A stretch of DNA of 64,000 nucleotides, from the NCBI GenBank assembly GCA_049115935.1, contig JAGDZK010000016.1:62001-126000 (forward strand). Reading direction: 5' to 3'. Source of the stretch: Bermanella sp049115935 (GTDB taxonomy: Bacteria > Pseudomonadota > Gammaproteobacteria > Pseudomonadales > Oceanobacteraceae). Made by a program: the position numbers and the translations under genes. The notes under the pieces were generated by a model. It was given only the letters and a program-made list of their open reading frames with translations. It had not been told where the DNA came from and searched no databases. Positions within the stretch are counted from its first letter, which is position 1; each line of letters opens with the position of its first letter. Shown here one piece after another: positions 33,774 to 43,277 of this stretch.

Positions 33774-34472
33774 TTAAACCGGCTCAACTGTTTTTACTTC
33801 TATTATCTCCTTATTATCTTTTATGTCATAAATCCATGTGACATTCATGTCTTCTAATTTTGCACCGTAAACTCGGCTGTTATCTATTTTATGAAAAGCA
33901 GGCTTTGGATCTTGTGATAATACTTGAATAATTAATGTTTGAAGTGCAGGGTTTTTTGATAGCGCTGCTTGCGCTACTTTAGAAAAAATGACAGGGATTG
34001 ATTTAGGCGCTGTCTGTGCAAAAGGATAAACAGCTTGTTCAATGCTATCGCTGTAGGGGATATAGGGTTTGATATCAATAATAGGGGTGCCGTCAATTAA
34101 ATCTAAACCGCTTACATGCAATGCTACATTTCCTTGTGTGATATCGACACGGTCTAATTTGACCACGGACATGCCCAGTGCGTTTGGGCGATGAGTGGCG
34201 CGAGTGGCAAATACGCCCATTTTTTTGTTGCCACCTAATCTTGGTGGGCGCACTTTAGCTTTCCAGCCCTGATCAATGCATTGATGGAAAATAAAGTGCA
34301 GCCAAATGTGGCTGCACTCTTCAAGACCTGCAATGCAGTCTGGGTCATTAAAAGGTGAGATGAACTCAATTATGCCGGTAGCCGCACTTACAAGTCCCGG
34401 TTGTCGAGGAGTGGCGAATTTCTCTTTATAACAAGAGCGTGTAAAAGCGATTGGAGTGACATCAAATTTCAT
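33774..34472 (-). CDS. trmO: tRNA-Thr m6t6A37 methyltransferase TrmO (TsaA/YaeB)
   Basis: 232 residues. The N-terminal 'PIAFTRSCYKEKFATPRQPGL', 'WLHFIFHQC' and 'FATRATHRPNALGMSVVKLD' are TrmO signatures; the C-terminal third is the family's characteristic extension. The enzyme adds an N6-methyl group to t6A at position 37 of tRNA-Thr(GGU) from S-adenosylmethionine. The usual length is about 235. It stands between the converging reductase gene and a diguanylate cyclase in the same direction. Confidence 0.92.
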   Translation of the reverse strand: MKFDVTPIAFTRSCYKEKFATPRQPGLVSAATGIIEFISPFNDPDCIAGLEECSHIWLHFIFHQCIDQGWKAKVRPPRLGGNKKMGVFATRATHRPNALGMSVVKLDRVDITQGNVALHVSGLDLIDGTPIIDIKPYIPYSDSIEQAVYPFAQTAPKSIPVIFSKVAQAALSKNPALQTLIIQVLSQDPKPAFHKIDNSRVYGAKLEDMNVTWIYDIKDNKEIIEVKTVEPV

Positions 34473-34514
34473 GGCGCCATTCTAGCCATTTATCAAACGC
34501 GACTCCAATACCTT

Positions 34515-35447
34515 TTATTGTGCAGTGACGGCGTAACTTTCTTTACAAACGCATACTTTGTTACGGCCAGATTGTTTTGCTTGATATAGCGCGGTATCAG
34601 CACGCTTCAATAGTCCATTGCTGGTGTCATCATCTTTTAGCATGGCAAGCCCTGTACTTAATGTAACTTGTAATAGCCCTTTGTCGGTTGAGATACAAAG
34701 GTCAGAGACCGTCATGCGGATGCGCTCTGCAATCAAGCGGGCATTGGCAATATTGGCATTGTTGAGCAGCACAATAAATTCTTCTCCGCCGTAGCGGAAG
34801 CATATGTCGGTTTGCCGAATGCATTTTTTAATTTGAACAACTACCTCTTTTAATACTTCATCACCTACTAGGTGGCCATAACCATCATTGATACTTTTGA
34901 AGTGATCAAGGTCAATCATTAAAACGCTTAAATCATAATCAAGTCGCTTACTTAGTTCGATTTCACGGTTTAAATTGTCATCTAAAGCAATACGGTTACC
35001 TGCTCCTGTTAATGGATCTTTAAACGCTTGATCAAGTGCACTGCGATATCGCATGGCATTTCTTAGCGGGTAAACCAATGTCCCCATCAATGCTTCTAAA
35101 TTAGCCAGTTCGTGTTCACGGAAGCGGGTGCTGCGAAAAAAGGTTAGATCACCTAAGTAGTTACCTTGGGCTTTTAGTTGATAGTTGCTGCTGTGTACGC
35201 CTAAAGAGCCCAGTGTAAATTGAATATTTAGGTCGCTATTTTCATAAACAAGGCCGTCGATTAAAACAGTGCTGGCGATCTCCCGTTGAAAAACGCCAAG
35301 CAGGGTTTGATAGTCCAAACTGGTTTGTAAAAAAGTCGCGAGGCGAATTAATACATCCGATTTAATCTGAGGTTTAGCTGCAAGCTGAGAGTAAGGCGTC
35401 AACTTGTCATCTTGATGTTCTGTGATGTTGGAAAACTGAGTCGCCAT
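34515..35447 (-). CDS. GAF-GGDEF diguanylate cyclase
   Basis: 310 residues: an N-terminal GAF-like sensory domain (about 25-145) and a C-terminal GGDEF domain starting at 'DPLTGAGNRIALD'. The active-site loop is GGEEF, a functional variant, and an RxxD inhibitory site (RQTD) lies five residues before it, predicting feedback inhibition by cyclic di-GMP. No membrane segment. It would raise cyclic di-GMP and so favour adhesion and exopolysaccharide. It is 42 bp from trmO, perhaps co-transcribed. Confidence 0.93.
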   Translation of the reverse strand: MATQFSNITEHQDDKLTPYSQLAAKPQIKSDVLIRLATFLQTSLDYQTLLGVFQREIASTVLIDGLVYENSDLNIQFTLGSLGVHSSNYQLKAQGNYLGDLTFFRSTRFREHELANLEALMGTLVYPLRNAMRYRSALDQAFKDPLTGAGNRIALDDNLNREIELSKRLDYDLSVLMIDLDHFKSINDGYGHLVGDEVLKEVVVQIKKCIRQTDICFRYGGEEFIVLLNNANIANARLIAERIRMTVSDLCISTDKGLLQVTLSTGLAMLKDDDTSNGLLKRADTALYQAKQSGRNKVCVCKESYAVTAQ

Positions 35448-35669
35448 AATCGGGCCTCATACAAAAAATATCAATTTGAATAAGCGATAACCATGCCAAT
35501 GATAGGTTTTTATAAAAACACCATATATATCAATGGCTTGAGAGTATTTAGGCGATAAATGAAACGGATTGGATGTAATTTGACGGAATTTAAGCAGGTG
35601 CGACGAGGGATGTGTCAGATTATTGAACGTATATATAATGAAGAATTACATTCTTTTGACGCTTTATGA

Positions 35670-35693
35670 CCAGCTTGTGTATTTACAAGCTGG
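35670..35693 (-). terminator. Hairpin downstream of the YciK-like gene
   Basis: A 9-bp perfect inverted repeat with a 6-nt loop just past the stop codon. A T-run is missing, so it may stabilise the mRNA end rather than terminate strongly. Confidence 0.5.
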
Positions 35694-35708
35694 CCGTCAA
35701 ATAAACGT

Positions 35709-36440
35709 TTATTGTTGGAATGTAAGGGCCTGGCCATGAGTGCTGTGCCCAGCATCGCTCATTAGGTGAATGTATTCATCAATGATGGCGTGAGGTGTTT
35801 TAACGGTCTCAGGGTTTTCAGCGGGATAAGCCGCTGCACGCATGCTGGTGCGAGTCCCTCCAGGGTTGTAGCTGTTAACTCGCACTTTACTGGTGTTTTC
35901 AAGTTCGGCGGCCATGGTTTGCATCAAGCCTTCAATGGCAAACTTTGAAACGGCGTAAGCTCCCCAGAATGCTTTGCTTTCTCGGCCAACACTGGATGAT
36001 GTGAAAATAATGGAGGCGTGCTTGTCGCTGCTTTCAAGTAAAGGCAGTAGGGTGCGAGACATTAAAAATTGGCTGTTCACATTAATGTCCATGACCTTAC
36101 TCCAAGTTTGCCAGTTGTAGTTGGCAATGGGGGTTTTTTGTCCCAGCATGGCGGCATTGAGTAATAGCCCGTCTAAACGCCCGAACTCTTTTTGGATCAT
36201 GTCTCGTAATTGAAAGTAAGCTTCTTCAGGGGCCGTCTCAAGATCGAATGCGACGATGACAGGCTCAGGTAAGCCTTGCGACATAAAGTCATCGTATATG
36301 GCGTTAAGTTTGTCTTCGGTGCGGGCTAACAAAATAACCGTGGCACCAGCTTGTGCGAAACCATAGGAGGCCGCTTCACCAATGCCATAACTGGCGCCTG
36401 TTACGAGAATTATTTTGTCCTGTAGGGGTTTTGTGTTCAT
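35709..36440 (-). CDS. YciK-like short-chain oxidoreductase
   Basis: 243 residues, a classical SDR: 'VTGASYGIGEAASYGFAQ' (residues 13-30), 'LLNAAMLG' and the catalytic YAVSK in 'WGAYAVSKFAIEG'. It matches the YciK group of conserved proteins of unknown substrate that sit next to mupP and ubiG in pseudomonads. It follows the phosphatase gene by 16 bp, the last gene of an operon read ubiG-mupP-yciK. Confidence 0.88.
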   Translation of the reverse strand: MNTKPLQDKIILVTGASYGIGEAASYGFAQAGATVILLARTEDKLNAIYDDFMSQGLPEPVIVAFDLETAPEEAYFQLRDMIQKEFGRLDGLLLNAAMLGQKTPIANYNWQTWSKVMDINVNSQFLMSRTLLPLLESSDKHASIIFTSSSVGRESKAFWGAYAVSKFAIEGLMQTMAAELENTSKVRVNSYNPGGTRTSMRAAAYPAENPETVKTPHAIIDEYIHLMSDAGHSTHGQALTFQQ

Positions 36441-36456
36441 AACGTTTCCGAAAATA

Positions 36457-37185
36457 TTAACGATTGGCCGCTTGCGGTGATGATTTGCCGCTTTGTGGGC
36501 TCAATAGCTTCTTTAAAATAGTGTTTAACTCATGGGCTGTTTCAACGCACCAAGTGGCTTGCCAGCTCTGTGCTTCATTTTGAGTGTGTACATAGCCATA
36601 GCTCGCGGCAATAGTTGCCATACTAGCTCGTTTGCCTGCTTCTATGTCTCGAGCGTGGTCGCCCACATAGATGCATTGTTCTGGATTTAACTGGATGTCA
36701 TTGCACGCTTTATAGAGTGGCTCAGGGTCGGGCTTTGTATTTTTTACATCGTCAGGGCACACCAATGTACTCATGCGGCTATCGAGCTTGAGTGCTTTGA
36801 GCAATGCTTCGCTGTAAATGCGAGGTTTGTTGGTCACAATTCCCCAGGGGATGTGATTCTCTTCGCACCAATTTAATGTGTCATTTAAGCCATCAAATAG
36901 TTTACTTTTACGGGCAATGTTAGTGAGGTAAAGACTTAAGAATTGTTGTTTTTTGCTTTCAAACTCAGGGTGCCCCTCGGAGATGTCAAAGCCAAGAGTG
37001 ATCATGGCGCGTGCGCCATCGCTGACCACCTTTCTGATTTCACTAGCGGGTAGTGGTACTAATTGACTCTCTTCGCGTAAGTCATTTAGGCAAAGAATAA
37101 AGTCTTCAGCGGTATCAATTAAGGTACCGTCTAAATCAAATAAAATACCTTTATAGGCTTGAGAGTCTGAGTGGCTAATGTTCAT
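36457..37185 (-). CDS. mupP: HAD phosphatase, MupP-type N-acetylmuramic acid 6-phosphate phosphatase
   Basis: 242 residues. The HAD motifs are present: 'FDLDGTLIDT' (nucleophile Asp at 16 and acid Asp at 18), 'GIVTNKPR' (Thr), the conserved Lys in 'KPDPEPL' and 'YVGDHARDIEAGKRA'. The family covers phosphoglycolate phosphatases; the neighbours ubiG and yciK on either side match the pseudomonad mupP locus, where the enzyme dephosphorylates MurNAc-6-phosphate in peptidoglycan recycling. The assignment over Gph rests on this context. Confidence 0.82.
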   Translation of the reverse strand: MNISHSDSQAYKGILFDLDGTLIDTAEDFILCLNDLREESQLVPLPASEIRKVVSDGARAMITLGFDISEGHPEFESKKQQFLSLYLTNIARKSKLFDGLNDTLNWCEENHIPWGIVTNKPRIYSEALLKALKLDSRMSTLVCPDDVKNTKPDPEPLYKACNDIQLNPEQCIYVGDHARDIEAGKRASMATIAASYGYVHTQNEAQSWQATWCVETAHELNTILKKLLSPQSGKSSPQAANR

Positions 37186-37186
37186 A

Positions 37187-37885
37187 TTATGCTGGCTTGG
37201 AGGTTTGCATTAGATAGTTCACATCAGTATCGCGACCTAATTTATAAGTTTTAGTGATAGGGTTGTAACTCATGCCAATTAATTCACCTACGGTGAGACC
37301 AGTATGGCGAGCCCAAGAGGCTAATTCGCTAGGACGAATGAATTTTTTATAATCGTGAGTGCCTTTAGGTAACATGTTTAAAACATATTCAGCACCTACT
37401 ACCGCTAATAAAAAACTTTTTGGGTTGCGGTTTAATGTTGAGAAAAACACCTGACCGCCAGGTTTGCATAACTTATAGCAAGCTTGAATGATGGATGCAG
37501 GGTCCGGTACGTGTTCTAACATTTCTAAGCAGGTGACCACGTCAAATGATGCTGGTTGCTGCTCGGCTAATTCTTCAACTGGAATTTTTTTGTAATCAAT
37601 ATTTAAGCCGCTTTCTAGTGCGTGTAATTTTGCAATTTTAAGTGGTGCTTCGCCCATATCTATACCTGTAACGGTGGCGCCGCGTTGTGCCATGGCTTCA
37701 CTTAAAATACCGCCACCACAACCGACATCAAGTACGGCTTTACCAGCTAGTTGTGCGTGGCCATCAATAAAATTAGTGCGCAGTGGGTTGATATCATGCA
37801 AGGGTTTGAATTCACTTTCTTTGTCCCACCAGCGACTGGCTAGTGCTTCGAATTTTGCCACTTCTGCGTGATCTACATTGCTCAT
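37187..37885 (-). CDS. ubiG: Ubiquinone biosynthesis O-methyltransferase UbiG
   Basis: 232 residues from an ATG with GGAAAG in front; a TTG four codons upstream is in frame. The SAM-binding motif VLDVGCGGG, 'EMLEHVPDP' and 'GTHDYKKFIRPSELASW' are UbiG hallmarks. It performs both O-methylation steps of ubiquinone synthesis. Its stop codon is one base from the mupP start, so the two are translationally coupled. Confidence 0.96.
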   Translation of the reverse strand: MSNVDHAEVAKFEALASRWWDKESEFKPLHDINPLRTNFIDGHAQLAGKAVLDVGCGGGILSEAMAQRGATVTGIDMGEAPLKIAKLHALESGLNIDYKKIPVEELAEQQPASFDVVTCLEMLEHVPDPASIIQACYKLCKPGGQVFFSTLNRNPKSFLLAVVGAEYVLNMLPKGTHDYKKFIRPSELASWARHTGLTVGELIGMSYNPITKTYKLGRDTDVNYLMQTSKPA

Positions 37886-37918
37886 GATGCTTTCCAAATC
37901 AAAATTGTAAATTCAGTT

Positions 37919-39241
37919 TTAATCTTTATTGGGGCGAATTTTATTTGCCCAATTTTGAGCCATTTCAATTAATTGCGGTGTGTTGAAATGACAAAGTTGT
38001 TTGTTTTGTACTTGTAATTTTCCGGCTACCCAAACGTGATCCACTTGCGAGGCATTCGTGCTGTATACAATATGGGAAATTGGATCATAAACAGGCGCGC
38101 AGTTAATAGCATTGAAATCAAAACTAATGATGTCAGCTTGTTTGCCTATTTTTAATGAGCCAATTTCGTTTTCTTTGCCAAGGGCTCTGGCGCCATTAAT
38201 AGTCGCCATTTTAATGGCCTCAATGGCGGGAAGGGCGCTGGCATTTTTGGAGACACCTTTTGCTAATAACGCAGCTGTGTGCATTTCACCTAGCATGTCT
38301 AGGTCGTTATTGCTGGCTGCGCCGTCTGTTCCTAGTGCTACGTTGATGCTTTTTTGTTGTAGCTCATCTACAGGGCAAAAGCCACTGGCTAACTTCAAGT
38401 TGGATTCTGGACAGTGAATAATGTGAACGTTATGTTCTTTAAATATGTCTTGGTCGACTTCATTTGCTTGCGTGACATGTACGGCTTGTACGTCAGGGCC
38501 CCAGAAACCAAGATCCCGTAGTCTCTCACTTGGGCGCTGCCCTGTTTTTTCAATGGCATCCGCTACTTCAAATTCTGTTTCATGCAGGTGAATTTGAATG
38601 GGCATGCCTAGTTGGTCTGCTAAGGAACGCACTTTTTTTATTGGATCATCGCTCACTGTATAGGGTGCGTGAGGTCCAAAACCAATATCAATTAATGGGT
38701 GATGCTTGAATGTATCGTGGGCATGTACGATTTTTTCAATATATTCATCTGCGCCACTGCCGTAAGGTGTTGGGAAGTCTAAGATAGGTCCATAAAAAAT
38801 ACCGCGTATACCGTATTCAGCCGCCACTTCAGCTGCGACTTCTGGGAAAAAATACATGTCAGAAAAACAGGTGGTACCGCTTTTAAGCATTTCAGCAATG
38901 GCAAGTTTGGTTCCGTCGGCTACAAACTCTGGGCTTACCCATTGACCTTCTGCGGGCCAGATATGTTCTTCAAGCCATGTCATAAGTGGCAGGTCGTCTG
39001 CTAGTCCTTTGAATAAGCTCATGGCAGCATGACCATGGCAGTTTATGAAGCCAGGCATGATCAATTGATTCTCAAGTACATGCTCTTGAATATCGCAATA
39101 CACTGAGCGAGCTTTTTCGGTTAGCAGTATATCTTTGATGATATTTTGTTCGATCACAAGGCTGTGATTGGTTAATAATTCATCATCTTCAAGTGTCAGA
39201 ATCCACTTAGGAGTAATTAGGCTCATTTGATGTGTCGTCAT
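37919..39241 (-). CDS. TRZ/ATZ-type amidohydrolase, probable 5-methylthioadenosine/S-adenosylhomocysteine deaminase
   Basis: 440 residues. Metal-binding 'GHAAMS', 'IQIHLHETEFEV', 'VHVTQ' and 'LGTDGAASNN' are all present, the signature of the MTA/SAH deaminase (MtaD) branch. It would deaminate methylthioadenosine or adenosylhomocysteine to the inosine forms. A homologue occupies the same place between ubiG and gyrA in pseudomonads. The ATG at 39241 is chosen since AAAGGGG lies 7 nt before it. Confidence 0.88.
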   Translation of the reverse strand: MTTHQMSLITPKWILTLEDDELLTNHSLVIEQNIIKDILLTEKARSVYCDIQEHVLENQLIMPGFINCHGHAAMSLFKGLADDLPLMTWLEEHIWPAEGQWVSPEFVADGTKLAIAEMLKSGTTCFSDMYFFPEVAAEVAAEYGIRGIFYGPILDFPTPYGSGADEYIEKIVHAHDTFKHHPLIDIGFGPHAPYTVSDDPIKKVRSLADQLGMPIQIHLHETEFEVADAIEKTGQRPSERLRDLGFWGPDVQAVHVTQANEVDQDIFKEHNVHIIHCPESNLKLASGFCPVDELQQKSINVALGTDGAASNNDLDMLGEMHTAALLAKGVSKNASALPAIEAIKMATINGARALGKENEIGSLKIGKQADIISFDFNAINCAPVYDPISHIVYSTNASQVDHVWVAGKLQVQNKQLCHFNTPQLIEMAQNWANKIRPNKD

Positions 39242-39479
39242 GTGCAACCCCTTTGATTAAAAAGTGAACGTAATTGAGTAAAGTGCTGCCAGTATAACTG
39301 AAAAGGCAGGTTTTTGGCCCTTTTGATTAGTGGTAATACTTTCATTTATGGTAAAGTGGCTGGCTTTATTGGGGCCTGCAAGACCGCCGAATAAGAGAGT
39401 GATTCGACTCATTATTGAGTGGCTCTTGTTATATAACAATAACGCCGAATAAATTGGCGGAAGAATAAAGGATGCCTGC

Positions 39480-42107
39480 ATGGGTGATTTAAGCAAACAG
39501 ATCCTGCCCGTTAATATTGAAGACGAGCTGAAACAGTCCTATATGGATTACGCAATGAGCGTAATCGTAGGTCGAGCTTTGCCTGATGTTCGCGATGGTC
39601 TAAAACCTGTTCACCGTCGTGTGTTACACGCAATGAATGTTCTAGGGAACGACTGGAATAAAGCGTATAAAAAATCCGCCCGTGTTGTGGGTGACGTGAT
39701 AGGTAAGTACCACCCACACGGTGATAGTGCTGTATACGACACCATTGTTCGTATGGCGCAACCATTTGCAATGCGTTATTTGCTGGTAGATGGTCAGGGT
39801 AACTTCGGTTCGGTTGATGGTGATAGTGCAGCCGCCATGCGTTATACCGAAGTGCGTATGCATAAGTTAGCTCATGAAATGTTGGCCGACATTGATAAAG
39901 AAACCGTCGATTTTGTTGATAACTATGACGGTACTGAACAAATTCCTGAAGTATTACCGACTCGTATTCCTGCCTTGCTTGTAAATGGCTCTAGTGGTAT
40001 TGCTGTTGGTATGGCAACTAATATCCCGCCTCATAACCTAACAGAAGTATTGAACGGTTGTTTGGCGTTGATTGAAAACCCTGATTTATCTATTGATGAG
40101 TTGATGCAATATATTTCGGGGCCAGATTTCCCAACCGCAGGCCTAATTAATGGTCGCGATGGTATTGTTGAGGCCTATCGTACTGGTCGTGGCCGTGTGC
40201 AAATGCGTGCGCGTCATCATTTTGAAATGGACGATAAAAGCGGTAAAGAATCGATTATTTTTACTGAAATTCCTTATCAGGTTAACAAAGCTCGTTTGAT
40301 TGAAAAGATTGCTGAGTTAGTTAAAGAAAAGAAATTAGAAGGTATTACTGAACTACGTGATGAATCAGATAAAGACGGCATGCGTATTGTTGTTGAGCTT
40401 CGTCGCAATGAAGTGCCTGAAGTTGTTTTGAATAACCTGTTTGCGCAAACCCAGTTGCAAACCGTATTTGGTATTAATACAGTTGCCTTGGTTGATGGTC
40501 AGCCTAAGATTTTAAACCTTAAAGATATGCTTGAGGCGTTTGTACGTCACCGTCGTGAAGTCGTGACGCGCCGTACCATTTTTGAGCTTCGTAAGGCTCG
40601 TGAGCGTGGTCATATTTTAGAAGGTTTGACGGTAGCGCTTTCTAATATAGACCCTGTTATCGCTGCAATTAAAGCGTCACCAGGTGCTGCTGAAGCCAAA
40701 GAAAAATTAATTAATACTCCTTGGCAGCCAGGCGATGTGCTTGAAATGCTTGAGCGTGCAGGCTCTGATGCCTGTCGCCCTGATCATCTAGAGCCTCAAT
40801 TTGGCTTCCGTGATGGCATGTATTATATGTCACCAGTGCAAGCGCAAGCCATTCTAGATATGCGTTTACAAAAGTTGACGGGCTTAGAGCATGAGAAACT
40901 AATTGACGAATACAAAATCAAAGTTGAAGAAATTGCTGAATATCTTGAAATATTAGCAAGCCAAGAGCGCCTAATGGCAGTGATTCGTGAAGAACTTGAA
41001 AATGTTCGCAGCGAATATGGTGATGAGCGTCGTACTGAAATTGTGGCTACCCGCCGTCACCTAACTCTTGAAGACTTAATCGCTGAAGAAGATATGGTGG
41101 TAACCTTATCTCATGGTGGTTATGCGAAAATTCAGCCAATTACTGATTATCAAGCGCAAAAACGCGGTGGCCGTGGTAAGTCAGCCTCTGCTATTAAAGA
41201 TGAAGACTTTATTGAACATCTGCTTATTGCCAGTACTCACGATACAATTTTATGTTTCAGTAATCGCGGTAAAGTGTACTGGTTAAAAGTTTACGATATC
41301 CCTGTGGCTTCACGTCAAAGTCGTGGTCGGCCTGTGGTGAACTTATTGCCACTTGAAGCTGATGAGCGTATTACAACTATTCTGCCAATCCGTGAATACA
41401 CAGAAGGCCATTACATCTTTATGGCCACTGAAAAAGGTACGGTGAAGAAAACCGATTTAACCGCGTTTTCTCGTCAGCGTTCAAGTGGCTTGATTGCGCT
41501 TGAGTTAGATGAAGACGATACCTTGATGGGCGCAGCTATTACTGATGGTACCAAAGATATTCTTCTGATGAGCGATGGTGGTAAAGCGGTTCGTTTTGCT
41601 GAAGAGAATGTTCGTAAGATGGGCCGTACAGCTCGTGGTGTTCGTGGTATTAAGTTAGCCGAAGGTCAAACAGTTGTGTCTCTTATTATTCCTGAAGAAG
41701 GCGGTACCTTATTAACGGCCAGTGAAAAGGGTTATGGTAAGCGTACAGATATTACAGAATTCCCTACAAAAGGTCGTGGCACACAAGGCGTAATCGGTAT
41801 GGTGGTGAATGACCGTAACGGTAAGCTAGTGGGTGCGGTTCAGGTTCATGATGGTCATGAAATTATGTTGATCAGTGATCAGGGCACCTTGGTTCGTACT
41901 CGCGTTAGTGAAGTGTCTACGTTAGGTCGTAATACTCAGGGCGTGACCTTGATTAAGGTTCAAGAAAATGAGCGCCTAGTGGGTGTGGCTCCAATCTTAG
42001 ATGCGGATGATGAGTTTGCTCATGATGTACCTGTGGATGCTGATTTAGAGGCGGATCCGGATGTTAATCTTGATGATGCAGATGCAGATGCAGCAGGAGA
42101 TGAGTAG
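39480..42107 (+). CDS. gyrA: DNA gyrase subunit A
   Basis: 875 residues, full length. The catalytic tyrosine is Tyr122 in 'AMRYTEVRM'. The quinolone-resistance region shows the wild-type residues Ser83 and Asp87 (GDSAVYD). The C-terminal half contains the six-bladed beta-pinwheel including the GyrA-box-like 'QKRGGRGKSA', and an Asp/Glu-rich tail as in other gammaproteobacteria. With GyrB it introduces negative supercoils. AAGGA precedes the ATG. A Wzz-like gene begins 3 bp after the stop codon. Confidence 0.99.
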   Translation: MGDLSKQILPVNIEDELKQSYMDYAMSVIVGRALPDVRDGLKPVHRRVLHAMNVLGNDWNKAYKKSARVVGDVIGKYHPHGDSAVYDTIVRMAQPFAMRYLLVDGQGNFGSVDGDSAAAMRYTEVRMHKLAHEMLADIDKETVDFVDNYDGTEQIPEVLPTRIPALLVNGSSGIAVGMATNIPPHNLTEVLNGCLALIENPDLSIDELMQYISGPDFPTAGLINGRDGIVEAYRTGRGRVQMRARHHFEMDDKSGKESIIFTEIPYQVNKARLIEKIAELVKEKKLEGITELRDESDKDGMRIVVELRRNEVPEVVLNNLFAQTQLQTVFGINTVALVDGQPKILNLKDMLEAFVRHRREVVTRRTIFELRKARERGHILEGLTVALSNIDPVIAAIKASPGAAEAKEKLINTPWQPGDVLEMLERAGSDACRPDHLEPQFGFRDGMYYMSPVQAQAILDMRLQKLTGLEHEKLIDEYKIKVEEIAEYLEILASQERLMAVIREELENVRSEYGDERRTEIVATRRHLTLEDLIAEEDMVVTLSHGGYAKIQPITDYQAQKRGGRGKSASAIKDEDFIEHLLIASTHDTILCFSNRGKVYWLKVYDIPVASRQSRGRPVVNLLPLEADERITTILPIREYTEGHYIFMATEKGTVKKTDLTAFSRQRSSGLIALELDEDDTLMGAAITDGTKDILLMSDGGKAVRFAEENVRKMGRTARGVRGIKLAEGQTVVSLIIPEEGGTLLTASEKGYGKRTDITEFPTKGRGTQGVIGMVVNDRNGKLVGAVQVHDGHEIMLISDQGTLVRTRVSEVSTLGRNTQGVTLIKVQENERLVGVAPILDADDEFAHDVPVDADLEADPDVNLDDADADAAGDE

Positions 42108-42110
42108 GGC

Positions 42111-43223
42111 ATGAGTATTGAAGAAAAAAACGCATTGAATGCCTCCCTTGCTAATGACGTTAGGGATGATGAGATTGATTTGTTTGATCTTTGGGATGAC
42201 ATAGTAGAAGAAAAACTTTGGGTGTTTTTAGGTTTTTTTGCTTGTGTCGTACTGGCTTCTATTTACTTGTTGAAAGCGACTGAGATATTTCAGACTCAGG
42301 TTGTGATTAAGCCTGCCTCAGCAAATAGTGTGGTTGAGCTGAATGTACCTCAACTTGAAGACATATACTCAAAGACAGTCGAGGAGGCATTTGCAGATGC
42401 TCGTTCTGCTTTATTGTCAAAAGAGTATCGACGTAGTTTTTATGAAGCTTACATTGATGAAATTAAGTCAGTTAAAGGTATTTATGACGAAGGTTTGACT
42501 GAAGCTCAAAACTTCGCGGCTTTTGATAAGCTTTTTTCTTCTAAGGTCTCTGGTGCAAAGGATGTGGAGACATATGTTCAGATTAAATTTGAATTGTCGG
42601 ATGCTAAAAAAGCAGCTGATTTACTCAATGCATATACTGATTACTCGTTGGCAGCAAAACTTGGTGATGTAAAAGAAACCATAGACAGCAAGGTGGCTGC
42701 TCAAGTTGGTAAACTTGAATATGACGCTAAACAGTTACGTGAAGAGTATAAAGGCGAACAGACACGTCGTAATTTGATGCTGAAAGAGGCTTATGAAATT
42801 GCTAAGGCAGTGGGTCAAACTCAACCTTTGTTTAGTAAGAGTGAAATAGTCGGCACTTATGAGCCCCCTTTGTATATGTTTGGCACTAATGCGCTTAAAG
42901 CTGAAGAAAAGGCGATTAAAAATAGAGACGGCTTGGCTAAAGAACTGCCTTATGGTGAAGACCATTTTATCGATAAATTGCCAGAGATCTTATTTAAAAT
43001 TGATCAATTGAAATCCCTAGAAGTTGATTATTCAAAAGTTCATTTGGCGGTTGTAGATGAGTCGGCCATTGTTCCCATAGGTGCAATCAAACCGAAGAAG
43101 CTTTTGATTTTAGCTTTAGCTTGTGTGGCAGGCGTATTTGTTGGTTTGATGATGGCGTTGTTGATGGCTGCATTTCATCGTCATAAAGAAAAAATTAAAT
43201 CTAAGATTAGGTCTCGTCGCTGA
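42111..43223 (+). CDS. Wzz-type polysaccharide chain-length determinant
   Basis: 370 residues with the Wzz/PCP layout: a cytoplasmic start with 'DEIDLFDLWDDIVEEK', a first membrane segment (about 37-54), a long periplasmic helical domain, and a second segment (about 325-350) preceded by the proline-containing 'VPIGAIKPKKLLILAL'. Such proteins set the modal length of O-antigen or related polymers. It sits 3 bp after gyrA and 54 bp before serC, a place that is empty in the usual order, and is presumably read from the gyrA promoter. It likely serves the glycan genes 8 kb away. Confidence 0.85.
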   Translation: MSIEEKNALNASLANDVRDDEIDLFDLWDDIVEEKLWVFLGFFACVVLASIYLLKATEIFQTQVVIKPASANSVVELNVPQLEDIYSKTVEEAFADARSALLSKEYRRSFYEAYIDEIKSVKGIYDEGLTEAQNFAAFDKLFSSKVSGAKDVETYVQIKFELSDAKKAADLLNAYTDYSLAAKLGDVKETIDSKVAAQVGKLEYDAKQLREEYKGEQTRRNLMLKEAYEIAKAVGQTQPLFSKSEIVGTYEPPLYMFGTNALKAEEKAIKNRDGLAKELPYGEDHFIDKLPEILFKIDQLKSLEVDYSKVHLAVVDESAIVPIGAIKPKKLLILALACVAGVFVGLMMALLMAAFHRHKEKIKSKIRSRR

Positions 43224-43277
43224 GCTTGATTGTTATGTTAAATATGGTGAAGGTTAGGCGAAAGCCTGAATAGATGT

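Noticed and set aside
39257..39496. A 79-residue minus-strand frame upstream of gyrA
   Set aside because: It overlaps the gyrA start, lacks a ribosome-binding site and shows no family; the segment is more likely the gyrA control region.
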